Assembly: GCA_033439795.1 (NCBI GenBank)
Contig: JAUTDP010000016.1
Span: 62,001 to 126,000 of the forward strand
Reading direction: 5' to 3'
Origin: Sordaria brevicollis
Lineage: Eukaryota; Ascomycota; Sordariomycetes; Sordariales; Sordariaceae
Length of the DNA stretch: 64,000 bases
The notes under the pieces were generated by a model that saw only the letters and a list, made by a program, of their open reading frames with translations, did not search any database and was not told where the DNA came from. The translations under genes were made by a program, and so were the position numbers. This document shows, in pieces, positions 14,505-27,893 of the stretch (positions are counted from its first letter, which is position 1; the number at the start of each line of letters is the position of its first letter).

Positions 14505-14530
14505 TATTACAATACCGATCTAGTAGAGAT

Positions 14531-14734
14531 TATTACAATACTAATCTAGTAGAGGCTTGGAGAAGACGTATTATTGTACGAAGAGGAGAAAATCGAGAGA
14601 GAGTAGCGAAAATTCTATTCTCGGACTATATATATAAGTAAAGTAGAAATATAATTATAAGTACGATTATATTCCGCTAATAATTCGATACTAAAATATT
14701 TAGGGAGCGTTACCGATAATTTAGTATTATAATA
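14531..14734 (-). repeat. Left LTR of B2 (its 3' LTR)
   Basis: A 204-bp direct repeat of 22117-22320 and of 25822-26025. Shared landmarks are the gaagacgtattattgtacg block, the ctcggactatatatataag block and the gagcgttaccgataatt block near the end. It is preceded by an additional 26-bp duplicate of its own beginning. Confidence 0.9.
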
Positions 14735-16496
14735 GTACCCCCGGCTTTAAAACGTAATTAACCTCAATTATTAATAAAATTAATATACCGATACCCTTAT
14801 AAATTAATTAATAAATTATAAGCGTAATAGTAGCGGGTAGCCCGTATTATCGCGCGCGTTGAATTTAGCGATTTATTTACTATAATAATTATAAATAGTA
14901 TTATATTAAACCGAATTTAAATAATTAAAATAATATATAGGTTTACGGTTCCTCCCCTCCTATTTTAATTAAACTTCTAAACCTTTAAATTCTCCTTCTC
15001 TCCTTCCCTTCTTTTTTATAACCTTTATTAACGCAATTTTAACGCTCCCTAAATTCCTTACGCAATAAATATTCCTTCTTCGCTTATAATAAAGTAAATT
15101 TTTTAAAAATTTTGCGTATTTCCTTAGCGTTATTATACTTCTTCGTTATCGCCCCTATAAAAATTTTAATATAATTCCTATTAAAAGTATAAATTATATA
15201 ATTTATTTAAAATTTATTATTAAAAATATTATTTTAAATAATAATATTCCTGTAATATTTCGGTACTTTTACCCTTTAGGTAAGAAAAAGAAATATTACG
15301 AATATATTAATTATAAAAAGAATTGCGATAAGGTAAATTTAGTTTTTTTTTTTTTTTTTTTTTTTAATTAACGTTTTATTAACGAAATAAACCCGCTATC
15401 CTAATAATTAGCGACGGAACCGATATCGCTACTTTAATTCGCTAATTAATTAAATTTTAAAAATACGACGTTAATAAAACTTTCGTTTAAAAGGAGGTAT
15501 TATATACGTATATTACGGTCGCTATTAGAAATTTCCTAATATATTTTAATATTATTAAAGCGGTTATTAAGGCCGAATTTAGGCTTTCGGGCCTTAAGAA
15601 GGCTATTAAAAATATTATAAATATATTATCGAGGAGTAAATAAATATATAATATAATATTAATTATTTTATAATATACTATTATTAAAAAAATCGTTAAT
15701 AAACGTATTTAAGCCCTAATATAATCGGCTCTTAAACGTCCCGCTATAAATATTCCCGTATAAGAATATTAATATTAAAAGGAAATTTAATTAATATACT
15801 TTATTTATAGCGACCCCGGTTAATCGATTTAATTTCTTATTAAAAAGCGCTTTTATAACGTAATCGAAGCGGAAGTAATTCGTATAATTAACGTTATTAA
15901 AAATACCGATTCCGAACGTTAAAAGGAGGAAATTATATAAGTTATAAATAGCTTCCTTATGTAGATTTTCGTTTAAGTAACCGGTAAAATATTAAGGTTT
16001 CGCCTCGGAGATAATAGATTTTAATAGAGGATAGTTAATAAGAGTATAATACTTCGATAAAAAAACGATAATAAAAATATAATTTTACTATTATATTTCG
16101 CTATAAGGAGATATTAGAAAAGATAAAGTTTAAGGCCTAAATAATATAATTATATAATTTATGAACTAAAACCGTAGGAAGAGACCGTAGAAGCGTATTA
16201 TAATATATACGTGGGAGACGGGTTAGGTTCGGGCGAGCCATTAATTACGCCGTATTCCCTTAGGGCTTCGCTTAATTTTTATTAACGTTAAGTTCGAAGT
16301 CCTATTAAGTTTAAAGTTTAATTTATACGGGTATTTAGTATAAAAATCCTAAATATCGCTTATATTAGTTTAGAAATCCTCTACGGGGCGTTAATCCGGC
16401 GGGTAAGGTTGGGGCTATTTAATCCTATAGAATAATTTACCCTTTGGGGATTATTTAAAATTAAAAATACGTTCGAAATACTATTCTTCTTTATTA
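14735..16496. other. B2 internal segment between LTR and pol, unexplained
   Basis: This 1.76-kb segment has no counterpart in the truncated B1 copy. It contains a T23 run at 15343-15365. From about 15385 to 16200 the plus strand reads as a protein-like frame interrupted only by TAA/TAG, which could be RIP-altered Gln codons; this is opposite to the strand of pol. The stop density (about one in ten) is close to that expected for AT-rich noncoding DNA, so coding is not established. It could be an antisense ORF, the integrase C-terminal region, or an older insertion. Confidence 0.35.
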
Positions 16497-19300
16497 AATA
16501 TCGCTTTAAAAACGATAACGCCTTTCGTTTATTAATCGAAAGCTTTATTAAAAGCCTTTTAACCGGGTAAACCCTTTTAATAAAATTGGACGAAGGAAAT
16601 ATAAAAAACGGGGAAGATTTTATATATTATATTTATAATAAGGGCGATTACTTAGTAGTATACCTTTTTAATAACGAATAGGCCTATTTATTTATTGGTT
16701 AATTTAGGGGATAGGCGGCCTTAATTTTAATATTTAATATTAATTTAAATTTTATCCCCAATTACGTACTTTAGGGCATCCGATTTATAAATATTAACGT
16801 AACGCCTTTATTTTTTTTAAACCTCCTTTATAAATAAACGGGCCTTAATAGTAATATAATTTATACGTTCCTTTATTACCCGAACGTCGAATAGCTCTTA
16901 ATATTATATTAACGATATAGGGGCGTTATAATATTAGAAGGATTCGATACCTATCTTTAAATATTAACCGTAATTAATAAAAAACGGAAAGAGGTTTATA
17001 ATTTTTAAAATATAATTATTCGCCGCGAATTCGGTAAGGGGTAATTAAATAAATTAATTATTTTAATAATAAGAGTAAAAAACGTATAAATATTATTCGA
17101 TATAAGTGTTTATAATTTTTATTTAATTGTTAATTTCTAAATAAGCGAATAAAAAGAGTTTTTACTAAACGCTAAAGAATCGATAAAATTCCCGCTAAAA
17201 AGTAATAACGAATTAAAAATTATAGTTAAAAATAATAAAATCGGGGGTACTGTATAAATAATAAATTTTATAAAAGAAAATACTAATAATTCCTTTAATA
17301 ATTAAATTATAAATAAGGATATAATATTATATTTTCGTTAAATAATCGATAATTACTATAATATAAATATACGTCTTCCCACTATTTTTAATTTTAAGAA
17401 AAGGGTTAATAAAATCTATTAAGAGGTTGGACTATTAGCGAAACGGAACCGGTATAAATTCGAATAGGTTTAAGGGCGTAAATTTAGAATTTTTAACCCG
17501 GGTATAAAAATAATAATTTTAAATAAAGGTAATTACATCCCTAAATAAATTAAATTAAATATAAATCCGTCGAATAAAATTATAAGTTTTAAAGCGGCCT
17601 AGGTAATTATTAAATATTAAATTATAAATACGTTAAAGAATTTAAAAGCGAATTTCGTCGTAAAGGGGGATAAAAACCCGTTTATTAATTAAAATCCGGC
17701 TATAAAGGACTTCGCAATCCGTTATAATAACCCCTACGAATTTTTTAATATATTTAGGGAATTTTTTATAATTAGGGTTTTAAAAATAAATAATAATTAT
17801 AAAAGAATCGGGTAAAGCGAAATAAATAGTATTAATATAATTATTAATTAATAATTCAATATTAAAGATTAAAAGCCTTATAAATTATTCGTCGTTATTA
17901 TTATTATCGTTATTAAAATCTAACTCTTCGATTTAATTCTCCTTCGGTAATAAAATATATATACGGTTCGCTACCCAATCGTTACCGAAATTACACTTAT
18001 CTATTAAAATATTTCCGGGCAATTGGGAAAGGGCGTCGGGGACGGTTATATAGGCGCCCGGGCGGTATATAATTTTAAAACGGAAATCGCTAAAGAATTC
18101 GGACTATTAAACCTACTATTAATTAAAGAATTTCATCGTTATAAAATATTAAAAGCTCTTATAATTAATAATAACTTTAATAATATCCTTAGTTCCTTAG
18201 AATTCGGGGTACTATTCTTCGAAGGTTTTAACAATAGTAAAGAATTCTTTATTATAAATTTCGTAATTATATTTAACTAAAGAGTATTTAAACGAAAAAA
18301 AGGTAATAAGATAATATTTCCCTTCTTTATTAATTTAAAAAAAGATACCGCCGGACGCTTAATTTAAAATATCGATTTTAATAATAATTTAACGTTCGGA
18401 GTAATAATATATAAGAATAAAGGCCGAAATAAAAACGTTCTTTAAATATTTAAATACTATAATTATAATTTTAAATATAAGGCTAATTTATTTATTATAA
18501 AATATAAAAGTTATAAGGGGTTAAATAATCTTAAAGAAGCCTTTAATAAACTTATAATAAAAGTTCGCGAAATTAATAAAACGCTAAAAATCTTTCAAAG
18601 TTTCCGGAACGCCTTAACCGATAATAGTATTAACCTTTTCGAAATCTATATATAAACCGTCGCGGGAAATAATAAGCCCTAAATACTTCGTTTTATATTT
18701 ATAAAATTTGTACTTTTAAATATCGATAATTAAGCCTACTTTTATAAACCTTTCTATAATATTTTTAAAATAACGCTTATATTCCGCCTTAATCCCGTTA
18801 TAAATAAATATATCGTCGAAATAAATTATAATATATTTATTTAAAATATTAAATAGGACGTAATTAATATAATATTAAAATAATACCGGCGCGCCTATTA
18901 TATTAAAATTTGTAATAAAATATTCGAAGAGATTAAATTTAATAATAAATACGGTCTTCTACTCGTTACCTTCGGTAATACGTAAATAATTAAAGGTTAT
19001 AATAATATCGAACTTATTAAACTATTTTATTTTATAGAAGGAATTAATTATTTTATAAATAAAGGGAATAGGATATTTATTCTTTACTATAATATTATTC
19101 AACTTATAATAATCGACGTAAATTCGTATACTACCCCTTAATTTTCGGGCTAAAAGTATAAAAATAATTATAAAGGACGAATTTAAACGGATAAAATTAA
19201 AAATTAAATAATTATTCAAATATTTATATATAATACAAAATTCTTCTTAAAATATAAAACGTAAGCGGTAATATAGGGGGGTTTAATTAAAGATAAAATC
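16497..19300 (-). pseudogene. Degraded pol of B2 (RT, RNase H, beyond)
   Basis: Read on the minus strand, 19022-19219 is an open block with the RT signature R-I-x-V-D-Y-x-K-L-N and N-x-Y-P-I-P. The Y-F-D-D-I catalytic box (18809-18823) keeps both Asp residues. The F-I-N-F-A-N-F-Y connection segment lies near 18560-18610 and an RNase H-like region near 18080-18300. Frames are broken by TAA/TAG. An apparent plus-strand 85-codon ORF at 18023-18280 is only the complement of this region. Confidence 0.8.
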
Positions 19301-22116
19301 GATTTTATAATCGAAGGGGTAATAAAGCGGTATTATTTTCGCGGTTTTAAGGTCGAAAATTTTCTAAAAGCAGTAAAAATATTCCGGTAAAGCCTCGATA
19401 ATTTTTATATAAATAGGTGTTAATTTTCCATCGATATATTTCTAAATATCCTCCGCCGAAATAGCCCGGAGCTATAATTACTCTATTACCTAATCTTAAT
19501 AATTAATTAAAAATTAATAAAGGAGGATAAATATAAGTTAACTAATAAAGATTATACGAAATATAATATCGTCGAAATTATTAAAGGTTTAATTAAAATC
19601 TTCGGAATCGGGGTTAAAGAACGGGATTATAACTATCGGCGAATTATTATTAATACCGGGGAGAAATATTATAATTTTAATAAAGCGGTAAAATTAATTA
19701 GGAATATATTTAAAAATTTCTACACTAAATTCTTTATATATTAAAATAAAATTAAAGGTAAATAATAAGCGGATAATTATATCCTACGGTTAATTATAGC
19801 TATTCGGGTAAAAGCGGGCTTTTAAAATATAGTAGAAGGAAATAAAATAGCGGCGAAATTTTCGTAATTTAACGGAGGGTCGGGTTAAATCTCGGAATAT
19901 AGGTTTAATTTTTAATAATATCCGAAGGGTTATAATTAATAGGGGAAAGTCTAATACGTCCTCAACGGAGGGCGAAGGAAATAAAAGCGTTTCTTTAATA
20001 ATAAAATTAGGGAAATTTATAATATTTTATAATTAATTTATAATAGGGTTATACCTTTTTAATTAAAAGAGGCTAAAAATAATATCGGGGTTATTAAAAG
20101 GCTAAATAAAGAGAATAAAGCAATCTGTAAAAGAATTAATAAAATAAAATACAATATAAATATAAGAAATAGAACTTCCTTCGCGATTATTAATTAAACG
20201 GAAAATATAAAAGCGGTAGAGAAATATTAAAGGGAAAATATAACGTTATACAAAGGAAGAATTAATAAAGCCTATTAGCGAATATTTAAAATCGATTATT
20301 ATAGAATATAATATTTTAAAGGCGTTATTAGAGCGAATAGAATTTAAAAAAAAGAAATTAATATTTAATTTTATAAAATATAAATATAAATCTTTTAATT
20401 CTTCTATATTACGCCTTTAATAGTAATTTTTATTAAAGGTTAGGCTTTTCCTACTTTAAGCGTCGGCGTCGAAATTAGGGCGTTTTAAACGGGAGTAAGG
20501 GCTTAGGCTTTATATTTTATTTTAATTATATAAATTATAACGTAATAGCCGGCCTTACCGTAATATATATATAGGCCCTCTATTTTACGGCGGGCTCATT
20601 CCTCTATAGAAATAAAGTTATTAAATTTCCTTATAAGGGTAGAAACCTTACCGAAAATTATAAGGTCGCCGGCGGATTAGGCGGAGGTAAATAGCGAAAT
20701 ACTAATATAATAATTAACGTTTAATAAATTGGTAATAAATTCGTAAAAGAAGTCTATTTAATTTTCGAAATTATTAAAAGCTGGGCGGTTAGCGCTAATA
20801 ACGTTAATAAGGGTATTTTAAAAGCGTTTATTAATTTTCAATTTAAAAGCATTAATATAATAGCGAATATTAAATTCGTAGGAATCGACGAATTTAGTAA
20901 ATATAAAAATAAAATCGGCGAAGGGAAAAGTACCCTATTATAAGCGGTCTATTTCCCGGACCGCTTTAATATAAATATTAAAAATAATATAATATAGGTC
21001 GAATTATTTAAAAAAATCCTAAAAATCGGTAAAGCCTACGGGCTAAATAATAGAATTTTAAAGGGAGGTTATAATTATATCGATTTTAAAACGAATATAT
21101 ATAAAAACGTCGCCGGAAAAGCGTTAAAAAATATAAAGGATTTAATCGGTAAATATTAAATAAATAGTATAATCGATAGCGAATTTAATACTAATAAAAA
21201 ATTTTTAATTAATATATTCCTTCTATCGCTTTATAAAAGAATATTTAACGCTAATAAAAATAGGGGGTTTAGTACCATAGGTATAATTAAATAAAGAGGG
21301 GAATAGAAAAAGAAAAGCGATAAATAAGGGTTAAAAATTAATTTAATTAGCGATATATTAGCGAATTTAGAATATAATTTCGGTAATACGTTAATTAACC
21401 CTAAATTAAATAACGTTAATTCGCTAATTGGTTATATCGGCTTAAACGGTCTAAAAATAAATGGCGGCCTTAAATTCGGAAATATAAAGGAAGGCCTAAT
21501 CGGTTTACCTCCGTATTTTAATAACTTTTTAAATAAATTTGGTAATATAACCGCGAAATTAGGTTTCGGAATAAGAAACTATATTAAAATTTATTATAAT
21601 TTAAATTTGGGCGTTGTAAACGCGGTCCTAGGCGCGGTTAAATTAAACTTTAATAATATTAAAATAAATATAGAATTAAAAAAAAAGTTCGGAATCCGCT
21701 TTTATAACGCTTATAAAGCGAAAAAAGTCGTTTTATAAGTTATAAATAATAATATTAATATAAAATTAATTATAGGAAAAAAAGAAGTTAATAATAAGGG
21801 TTTATTGTTCGCTATTAGAATTAAGGCCTAGGGTATCTATATTAAACGTTTTAAAGCTATTTAAATTTATAATTAAAATTGGATTTAGGTTTAAGCGGGC
21901 GTAAAGGCGGAAAGAAATTAATAATACTTAATCGTAAAATTGGCGAAGGGTTAGTAATATTCGGTCGAAATAGTAGTTAATAAGAAGGATAAGGGATTTT
22001 ATAGAAAGAGGTTCGATAAAGTTTAATTAGAAAAAATTAGTACCGTTTTTATAAATTAATTAAAGCGAAACGCTTAATAAACATTAAATTATTAATTATA
22101 GAAAGGTATAATAAAT
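19301..22116. other. B2 segment in the gag/protease position
   Basis: This lies between RT and the right LTR, where gag is expected for a minus-strand Gypsy element. I could not find a zinc knuckle or gag motif on the minus strand. On the plus strand about 21330-21738 stays open for roughly 135 codons, unusually long for such AT-rich DNA. The same segment is present in B1 (about 25060-25470). Confidence 0.4.
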
Positions 22117-22320
22117 TATTATAATACCGATTTAATAGAGGTTTAAAAAAGACGTATTATTATACGAAGAAGAGAAGATCGAGAGAGAATAACGAAAATT
22201 CTATTCTCGGACTATATATATAAGTAAAGTGGAAATATAATTATAAGTACGACTGTACTTTATTGGTAATTCGGTATTAAGACGCCTAGGGAGCGTTGCC
22301 GATAATTTGGTACTATAATA
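22117..22320 (-). repeat. Right LTR of B2 (its 5' LTR)
   Basis: A 204-bp direct repeat of 14531-14734. It ends ...GGTACTATAATA at 22320, directly followed by the ttaag target-site copy and then by the remaining 31 bp of the element A LTR. Confidence 0.9.
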
Positions 22321-22325
22321 TTAAG

Positions 22326-22356
22326 CTTGTCTTTCGTAACTACGTCGCTCGTAATA
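22326..22356 (+). repeat. 3' LTR of element A, last 31 bp
   Basis: Matches the final 31 bp of the 5' LTR (7503-7533), sharing the cgtaactac.tcgctcgtaata string. It ends in GTAATA (RIP-altered GTGACA) and is followed by aataa, the second copy of the element A target site. Confidence 0.9.
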
Positions 22357-22361
22357 AATAA

Positions 22362-25300
22362 TATTAACCTTTTTAAAATTTATATACAAATTATCGCGGG
22401 AAATAATAAGCCCTAAATACTTTATTTTATATTTATAAAATTCGTATTTCCGGATATCGATAATTAAACTTACTTTTATAAATTTCTTTATAATATTTTC
22501 AAAATAACGTTTATATTCTATTTTAATTCCGCTATAAATAAATATATTATCGAAGTAAGCCGTAACGTATTTATTTAGGATATTAAATAGGACGTAATTA
22601 ATATAATATTAGAACAATACCAGCGCGTTTATTATACCGAAATTTATAATAAAATATTTAAAGAAATTAAACTTAATAATAAACGTAATCTTCTATTCGT
22701 TACCTTTAACGATATACAAATAATTAAAAACCGTAATAATATTAAATTTATTAAACTATTTCGCTTTATAGAGGGAATTAATTATTTCGCGGATAAAGGG
22801 AATAAAATACTTATTTTTTACTATAATATTATTTAATATATAGTAATTAATATTAATTTATACGCTACCCTTTAATTTTCGGGCTAAAAATATAAAAATA
22901 ATTATAAAGGATGAATTTAGGTAAATAAAATTAAAAATTAAATAATTATTTAAATATTTACGTACGATATAGAATTCTTTTTAAAATATAAAACGTAGGT
23001 AGTAATATAGGGGGGTTTAATTAAGGATAAAGTCGATTTTATAATCGAAAGAGTAATAAAGTAATATTATCTTCGTAATTTTAAAATCGAAAACTTTTTA
23101 AAAGCGGTAAAAATATTCCGGTAAAATTTTAATAATTTTTATATAAATAAATATTAATTTTCCGTTAATATATTTTTAAATATCCTCCGCCGAAACGGCC
23201 CGGAATTATAATTATTTTATTACTTAATTCCGGTAATTAATTAAAAATTGGTAAAGGGGGATAAATATAAATTAGCCGGTAAGGATTGCGCGAAGTATAA
23301 TATTATCGAAATTATTAAAAGTTTAATTAAAATCTTCGGGGTTAAGGTCGGGGAATAAAGCTATAGCCGTCGGCGAATTACCGTCGGTATTAGAAAAAAG
23401 TATTATAATTTTAATAAAGCGGTAAAATTAATTAGAAATATATTTAAAAACTTTTATACTAAATTCCTTATACGTTAAAATAAAATTAAAGGTAAATAAT
23501 AAGTAAATAATTATATTCTACGGCTAATTATAATTATTCGGGCGGGAATAGGTTTTTAAAATATAGTAGGGGGAAATAGAACGGTAACGAAGTTTTTATA
23601 ATTTAACGGAAGGTTAGATTAAATTTCGGGGTACGGATTTAATTTTTAATAATATTCGAAGGTTTATAACCGGTAGGGGAAAGTCCGGTATATTTTTAAC
23701 GGAGGGCGAAAGAGGTAAAAGCGTTTTTTTAATAATAAAACCGGAGAAATTTATAATATTTTATAATTAATTTACGGTAAGGTTATATTTTTTTAATTAA
23801 AAGAGGCTAAAAATAATATTAGGGCTATTAAAAAATTAAACGAAAAGAATAAAGTAATTTATAAAAGAATTAATAAAATAGAATATAATATAAATATAAG
23901 AAATAGAATTACCCTTATAAGCGTTAATTAAACGGAGGGTATAAAGGTAATAAAAAAATATTAAAGGGAGAATATATCGTTATATAAAAAAAGAATTAAT
24001 AAAGCTTATCGGCGAATATTTAGAATCGATTATTATAAAATATAGCGTTTCGGGAACGTTATTAAAGCGAATAGAATTTAAAAAAAAAAAATTAATATTT
24101 AATTTTATAAAATATAAATATAAATTTTTTAATTCTTCTATATTACGCTTCTAATAGCGATTTTTATTAAAGGTTAGGTTTTTTCCGCTTTAAGCGTCGG
24201 CATCGAAGCCGGAGCGTTTTAAACGGAAGCGGGGGCTTAAACTTTATATTTCGCTTTAATTATATAAATTATAATATAATAACCAGCCCCGCTATAATAT
24301 ATATATAAGCCCTCCGCCCTACGGCGGGCTCGTTCCTCCGTAAAAATAAAGCTATTAAATTTCTCTATAAGGGTAAAAATTTTACCGAGGATTATAAAAT
24401 CGTTAACGGATTAAACGGGGGTAAATAGTAAAACGTTAATATAATAATTAACGTTTAATAAATTAATAATAAATTCGTAGAAGAAATTTACCTAACCTTC
24501 GAAATCGTTAAAGGCCGGGCGGTTAATACCGGTAATATTAACGAAAATATTTTAAAAACGTTTATTAATTTTCAATTTAAAGGCGTTAATATAATAACGA
24601 ATATCGAATTTATAAGAATTAACGAATTTAATAAACGTAAAAATAAAATCGGCGAAAAGAAGGGTATTCTATTATAAATAATTTATTTCCCGGATTATTT
24701 TAATATAAATATCGAAAATAATATAATATAAGTCGAATTATTTAAAGAAATTTTAAAAATCGGTAAAGCCCGTAAATTAAATAATAAAATTCTAAAGGGA
24801 AATTGTAACCGTATCGACTTTAAAACGAATATATATAAAAACGTTGCTAAAAAAGCGTTAAGAAATATAAAAGATCTAATCGATAAATATTAAATAAATA
24901 ATATAATCGATAACGAATTTAATATTAATAAAAGACTTTTAATTAATATATTCTTTTTATTATTTTACGAAAGAATATTTAACGTTAATAAAAATAAGAG
25001 GTTTAATATTATAAATATAAAATTAAATAAAGAAGGGAATAGGGAAAGAAGAATAATAAATAAGGGTTAAAAATTAATTTAATTAATAATATATTAGCGA
25101 ATTTAGGACGTAATTTTGGTAATACGTCAGTTAACCCTAAATTAAATAACGTTAATTCGCTAATTAATTATATTAATTTAAATAATTTAAAAATAAATAA
25201 TAATTTCAAATTTAGAGATATAAAAGAAGGCCTAATCGATTTACCTCCGTACTTCGGTAATTTTTTAAACGAATTTAATAATATAGCCGCGAAATTAGGT

Positions 25301-26025
25301 TTCGGAGCGGGCGGCGGTATTAAAATTTATTATAATTTAAACCTAGGCGTCGTAAACGCAATTTTAAACGTAATTAAATTAAGCTTTAATAACGTCGAAG
25401 TAAATACGGAATTAAGAAAAGAATTTAAAGTCCGCTTTTATAACGCTTACAAAGCGAAAAAAATCGTTTTTTAAATTATAAATAATAATATTAATATAAA
25501 ATTAATTATAAGAAAAAAAAAAATTAGTAATAAAAATTTATCGTTCGTTATCGGAATTAGGGCCCGGGGTATTCGTACTAAACGTCTCAAAGCTATTTAA
25601 ATTTATAACTAGGATTAGGTCTAAATTTAAACGGGCGTAAAAGCGGAGAAAAGTTAATAATATTCGGTCGTAAAGTTGTAATTAGTAAAAAGGATAAAGG
25701 ATTTCGTAGAAAGGGGTTCGATAAAGCTTAATTAAAAAAAATCGGCACTATTTTTATAAATTAATTAAAGCGAAACGCTTAATAAACGTTAGGCTATTAA
25801 TTATATAAAAGTATAATAAATTATTATAATACCGATTTAATAGAAGTTTGGAAAAGACGTATTATTATACGAAGGGGAGAAGATCGAAAGAGAGTAGCAA
25901 AAATTCTATTCCTAGACTATATATATAAATGAGGTAGAAACATAATTGTAGGTACGATTATACTCCGCTAATAATTTAGTGCCAAGACGCCTGGGGAGCG
26001 TTGCCGACAATTTAGTGCCGTAACA
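22362..26025 (-). mobile_element. Gypsy copy B1, right fragment (RT to LTR)
   Basis: Continuation of B1 after the element A insertion, homologous throughout to B2 18626-22320. On the minus strand its RT catalytic box reads Y-F-D-N (about 22545-22557), the second Asp lost by a G-to-A change. It ends in a 204-bp LTR. With 5142-7268 it makes an incomplete element lacking the integrase end and the other LTR. It lies directly against element D, into which it was probably inserted. Confidence 0.85.
25822..26025 (-). repeat. LTR of B1
   Basis: A 204-bp homologue of the two B2 LTRs. Its end is the least mutated of the three (gccgacaatttagtgccg followed by taaca) and shows the ancestral ...GTAACA terminus. 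Confidence 0.9.
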
Positions 26026-27893
26026 AATAATTAATATAATATTATATATAATGATTTTAATTTCTATCCCGCTTTAATTTCTAAATTTAATATACCCCCG
26101 GCTTTAAGAATTTATATCCGGACGTATTCAATTATAAATTTAATAATATTTTTACTAAGGCCGAAAATAAATATTTAACCGCTTATTAATATATATTATT
26201 ATAACCCTTATAATTCGTAAACGAATATTTTAATAATTTTGCAGTATACTTCTCCTTATCCCTTATAAACGATTACGAAAATAAATCTATTAACGATATT
26301 ATTCTAAATAATTATAAGAATTTTATATTTTTCTAAAAGGTTATTTCCGCTTTAAATAATTTAAACGCCTATAATTAATTAATTTCCGTCCGTAAAATCC
26401 TATATAAAATTTTTAGCGAATATTAGATTATATTTAATAATATAACGAAATAGCGAAACCGTACTATTATCGACCTTTATAATAAAAAACTTCAATTCTA
26501 ATTAACTAACCGCTAATATAATTCGCTTAATATAAACTACCCTAAACGTAATATTATATACGAATTATTATTCCGCGAATTCTATTAAAAAAGGATAGTT
26601 AATAATATTTATATTTTCTATAAAATATATTTCCTATATATAAAAACAAAGTTTAGCGGGGATATATTAACTTTTTTAAAATTATCCTAATTATTATAAC
26701 GCCGTAGATTATAATTTCAATCTATTATATTACCCTATTACTAAATAATATATATTTTAATTAAGAATTTCAATATATTTACGTCGTTATAAATTAATTA
26801 ATTAAAATATAATATTTTATTCTAACGGTTATATTATTTATTAAAAAGTTAATAAAACGATTTATTAATAGGGTTTATTATTTTTATAAGCTTTTAAATT
26901 CCATCCTCTCCGATTATAATACGCAATTCGTATTCCGTTTTTAATTATCTTTCTATTAATAATTAAAAATAATACGCAAATTTACTTCCGTTTTCTACCC
27001 GTAAATTAACGTCCAAACGGAACGTATTAACGTTAAAATAAAATAATACTTCTATTTATATATTAATTAATCCTAAACGAACTAGGCTAAATAATTCCCC
27101 CTCGCCGAATTCGTAAAAAATAATATTATTTCCTCCTTAATAAATTTATCCCCCTTCTTCGCCAATTATAGATATTACCCCTATATAAATACCGAACCCT
27201 ATAACCCGCTACTTCCTATATTATTACTTATATAATTAAAAGAATATTATAAAGTTAACGAATTCGCTAACCGATTTAAAAAAATTTAGGGCTTTATAAT
27301 TTAATAAATAAAATAAATTTAAAATTAATACGAAGAGAACGCTAATAAACGTTATATCGATTTAATAAAATATAAATTTAGGGATATCATATTATTTAAT
27401 ACTTTTAACCTTTTTAATGGCCGCCTATATATTAAATTCTCCCCCCGCTAAAAGGGTTTATTTATAATCTTTAAATTTAATACTTATACTATTAAATTAA
27501 AATTCCCTAATAATATAAAATATTCGTCTACTTTTTATATTTCTATAATATAACGCTAATTCGGCTAAAACCTTCCCGGTTAAATAACCGACTCCGACGT
27601 TTATATTAACGAAAGAAGAATAATAATCTATATTAATAAATACGAAAAATATATAGAATAAAACTTCGATAAATTAATAAATATCGAATAGTAAAATAAG
27701 AATTACTATTAATATTATTTAATTAAATAGAAGGGCAATTATAAATTAATTTAAGAAAAGGTTAATAACGTTATTAACTACGAAATATAACTCTAGGAAT
27801 TCTATTACGAATACCCTAATAAGCCTATACTACCCCGTATTCGAAACCTCTTCGACTAATTCCGCTAAGAGGAACGAAATATTACAATAACGG
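26026..27893 (+). pseudogene. Element D: degraded Gypsy integrase and chromodomain
   Basis: The plus-strand translation shows a Gypsy integrase core: I-L-S-D-x-x-T-Q-F near 26910-26940, F-Y-P-Q followed by T-E-R-I-N near 26995-27030, and L-A-E-F near 27090-27110. About 27400-27580 resembles the post-integrase GPF/Y-type module (K-F-S-P-x-x-K-G and F-Y-I-S). About 27600-27840 resembles a chromodomain. Upstream RT is absent because B1 lies there. The frame is broken by RIP-type stops and the gene continues at 35314 after the C insertion. Confidence 0.8.

Larger units (their letters stand above)
14505..22320 (-). mobile_element. Gypsy LTR retrotransposon B2
   Basis: This 7,816-bp RIP-degraded element is inserted in the 3' LTR of element A. 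A perfect 5-bp target-site duplication ttaag flanks it (14500-14504 and 22321-22325). It has 204-bp direct LTRs at 14531-14734 and 22117-22320. An extra 26-bp partial copy of the LTR start lies at 14505-14530. The pol coding strand is minus: the RT box Y-F-D-D lies at about 18809-18823, with RNase H downstream in the element (lower coordinates). A G-rich tract next to the left LTR (14735-14750, read on minus) fits the polypurine tract. Confidence 0.9.
7269..22356 (+). mobile_element. Gypsy LTR retrotransposon A (interrupted by B2)
   Basis: This RIP-degraded Ty3/Gypsy element is 7,267 bp once the nested B2 insertion and its duplicated target site are removed. It has a 265-bp 5' LTR (7269-7533). 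The 3' LTR is split into 14271-14504 and 22326-22356, which also sum to 265 bp. The LTRs start TATCAC/TATTAT and end GTAATA, a RIP-altered TGTCAC...GTGACA. The target-site duplication is gataa before and aataa after. The plus strand carries gag with a zinc knuckle, then protease/RT/RNase H/integrase and a chromodomain-like C-terminal part. It is inserted in Gypsy copy B1. Confidence 0.9.

Noticed and set aside
18023..18280. 85-codon plus-strand ORF
   Set aside because: It is the complement of the RNase H region of B2, whose sense strand is minus.
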